Shown: piece by piece, positions 32,098 through 32,211 of the stretch
Layout: every line of letters starts with the position of its first letter
Position numbering within the stretch: position 1 is the stretch's first letter
Source: JAKFDK01 sp036676195
GTDB taxonomy: Bacteria > Bacillota > Sulfobacillia > Symbiobacteriales > ZC4RG38
Reading direction: 5' to 3'
Assembly: GCA_036676195.1 (NCBI GenBank)
Contig: JAKFDK010000091.1
Coordinates: 1-32,211, forward strand
DNA length: 32,211 nt
Notes under the pieces: model-generated
What the model was told of the DNA's origin: nothing
Databases searched by the model: none
Seen by the model: only the letters and a program-made list of their open reading frames with translations
Translations under genes and position numbers: made by a program

Positions 32098-32211
32098 ATG
32101 ATCTTGCTGCGGTGCTGAACACGACGCAGCAGCGACCCGAACCGGTCCTTGAGAACTGAACAGTGTAGTGTGAGAGGAAGGGACACGTGGGAGCGGACGC
32201 CTACCGCTGAG
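32098..32211 (+). other. 16S rRNA leader with boxA-like antitermination site
   Basis: GGTCCTTGAGAACTGAACA at 32144-32162 matches the Firmicutes rRNA leader element (CTTTGAAAACTGAACA type). A hairpin, TGCTGCG (32105-32111) with CGCAGCA (32125-32131), precedes it. The window ends in the leader; the mature 16S start is not reached. Confidence 0.8.

Overview
The window comes from a GC-rich bacterial chromosome, most likely a deep-branching, high-GC Firmicute (Bacillota) of the Symbiobacterium/Thermaerobacter/Peptococcaceae type. This is inferred from several things: the polA-mutM-coaE and trmK-nif3 clusters, purine-rich ribosome binding sites in front of many GTG and TTG starts, an SLH-domain surface protein, a Firmicutes-style rRNA leader box, and tRNA genes with encoded CCA. 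There is no sign of phage, insertion sequence, CRISPR or plasmid functions; this is housekeeping chromosome with a few accessory loci.

Layout. 1-5019: a tight plus-strand run of polA (5' end cut off), mutM, a small unknown gene, coaE, a membrane-anchored lytic transglycosylase and a small membrane protein. 5086-6252: an iron-type alcohol dehydrogenase. 6253-6591: a self-contained miniature transcription unit with promoter, RBS, a short frame crossed by two UGA codons, and a terminator. 6592-8396: trmK and nif3. 8508-10406: a large coiled-coil protein ending in DUF2325. 10444-10953: a zinc-ribbon Nudix hydrolase, convergent with a small unknown gene. 11344-11631: a 2Fe-2S ferredoxin, whose end overlaps a minus-strand four-gene GldA/GldF/GldG/DUF4340-type ABC operon (11594-15300). 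15438-15782: an unknown helical protein (minus). 16046-17314: nagA, tail to tail with a HAD phosphatase (17318-18142). 18260-20368: a UvrD/PcrA-type helicase. 20371-20955 (minus) and 21041-21634 (plus): a PduO-type cobalamin adenosyltransferase and an HD-domain protein, which diverge from overlapping promoters. 21784-23424: a siroheme nitrite/sulfite reductase. 23619-24983: a GabT-like aminotransferase behind two copies of a palindromic operator. 25088-25366: a small ACP-like protein (minus). 25503-29630: a 1375-residue SLH/Ig-repeat surface protein. 29847-30766: a TetR regulator with an SCP2 lipid-binding partner. 30920-31642: a seven-helix membrane protein. 31798-31977: tRNA-Ile(GAT) and initiator tRNA-Met. 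From 32069 to the window end: the promoter and leader of an rRNA operon whose 16S gene should lie just beyond the edge.

The genes cover DNA replication and repair (polA, mutM, helicase), cofactors (coaE, cobalamin adenosyltransferase), translation (trmK, tRNAs, rRNA), the cell envelope (transglycosylase, nagA, SLH protein, ABC exporter) and nitrogen metabolism (nitrite/sulfite reductase, aminotransferase). The most unusual item is the unit at 6263-6503. A 50-codon frame, interrupted only by two UGA codons, runs from a Cys/His/Gly motif to a membrane segment, and each UGA is followed at SECIS-like distance by a stable hairpin. It is either a tiny selenoprotein with two selenocysteines, a decayed gene, or a structured small RNA.
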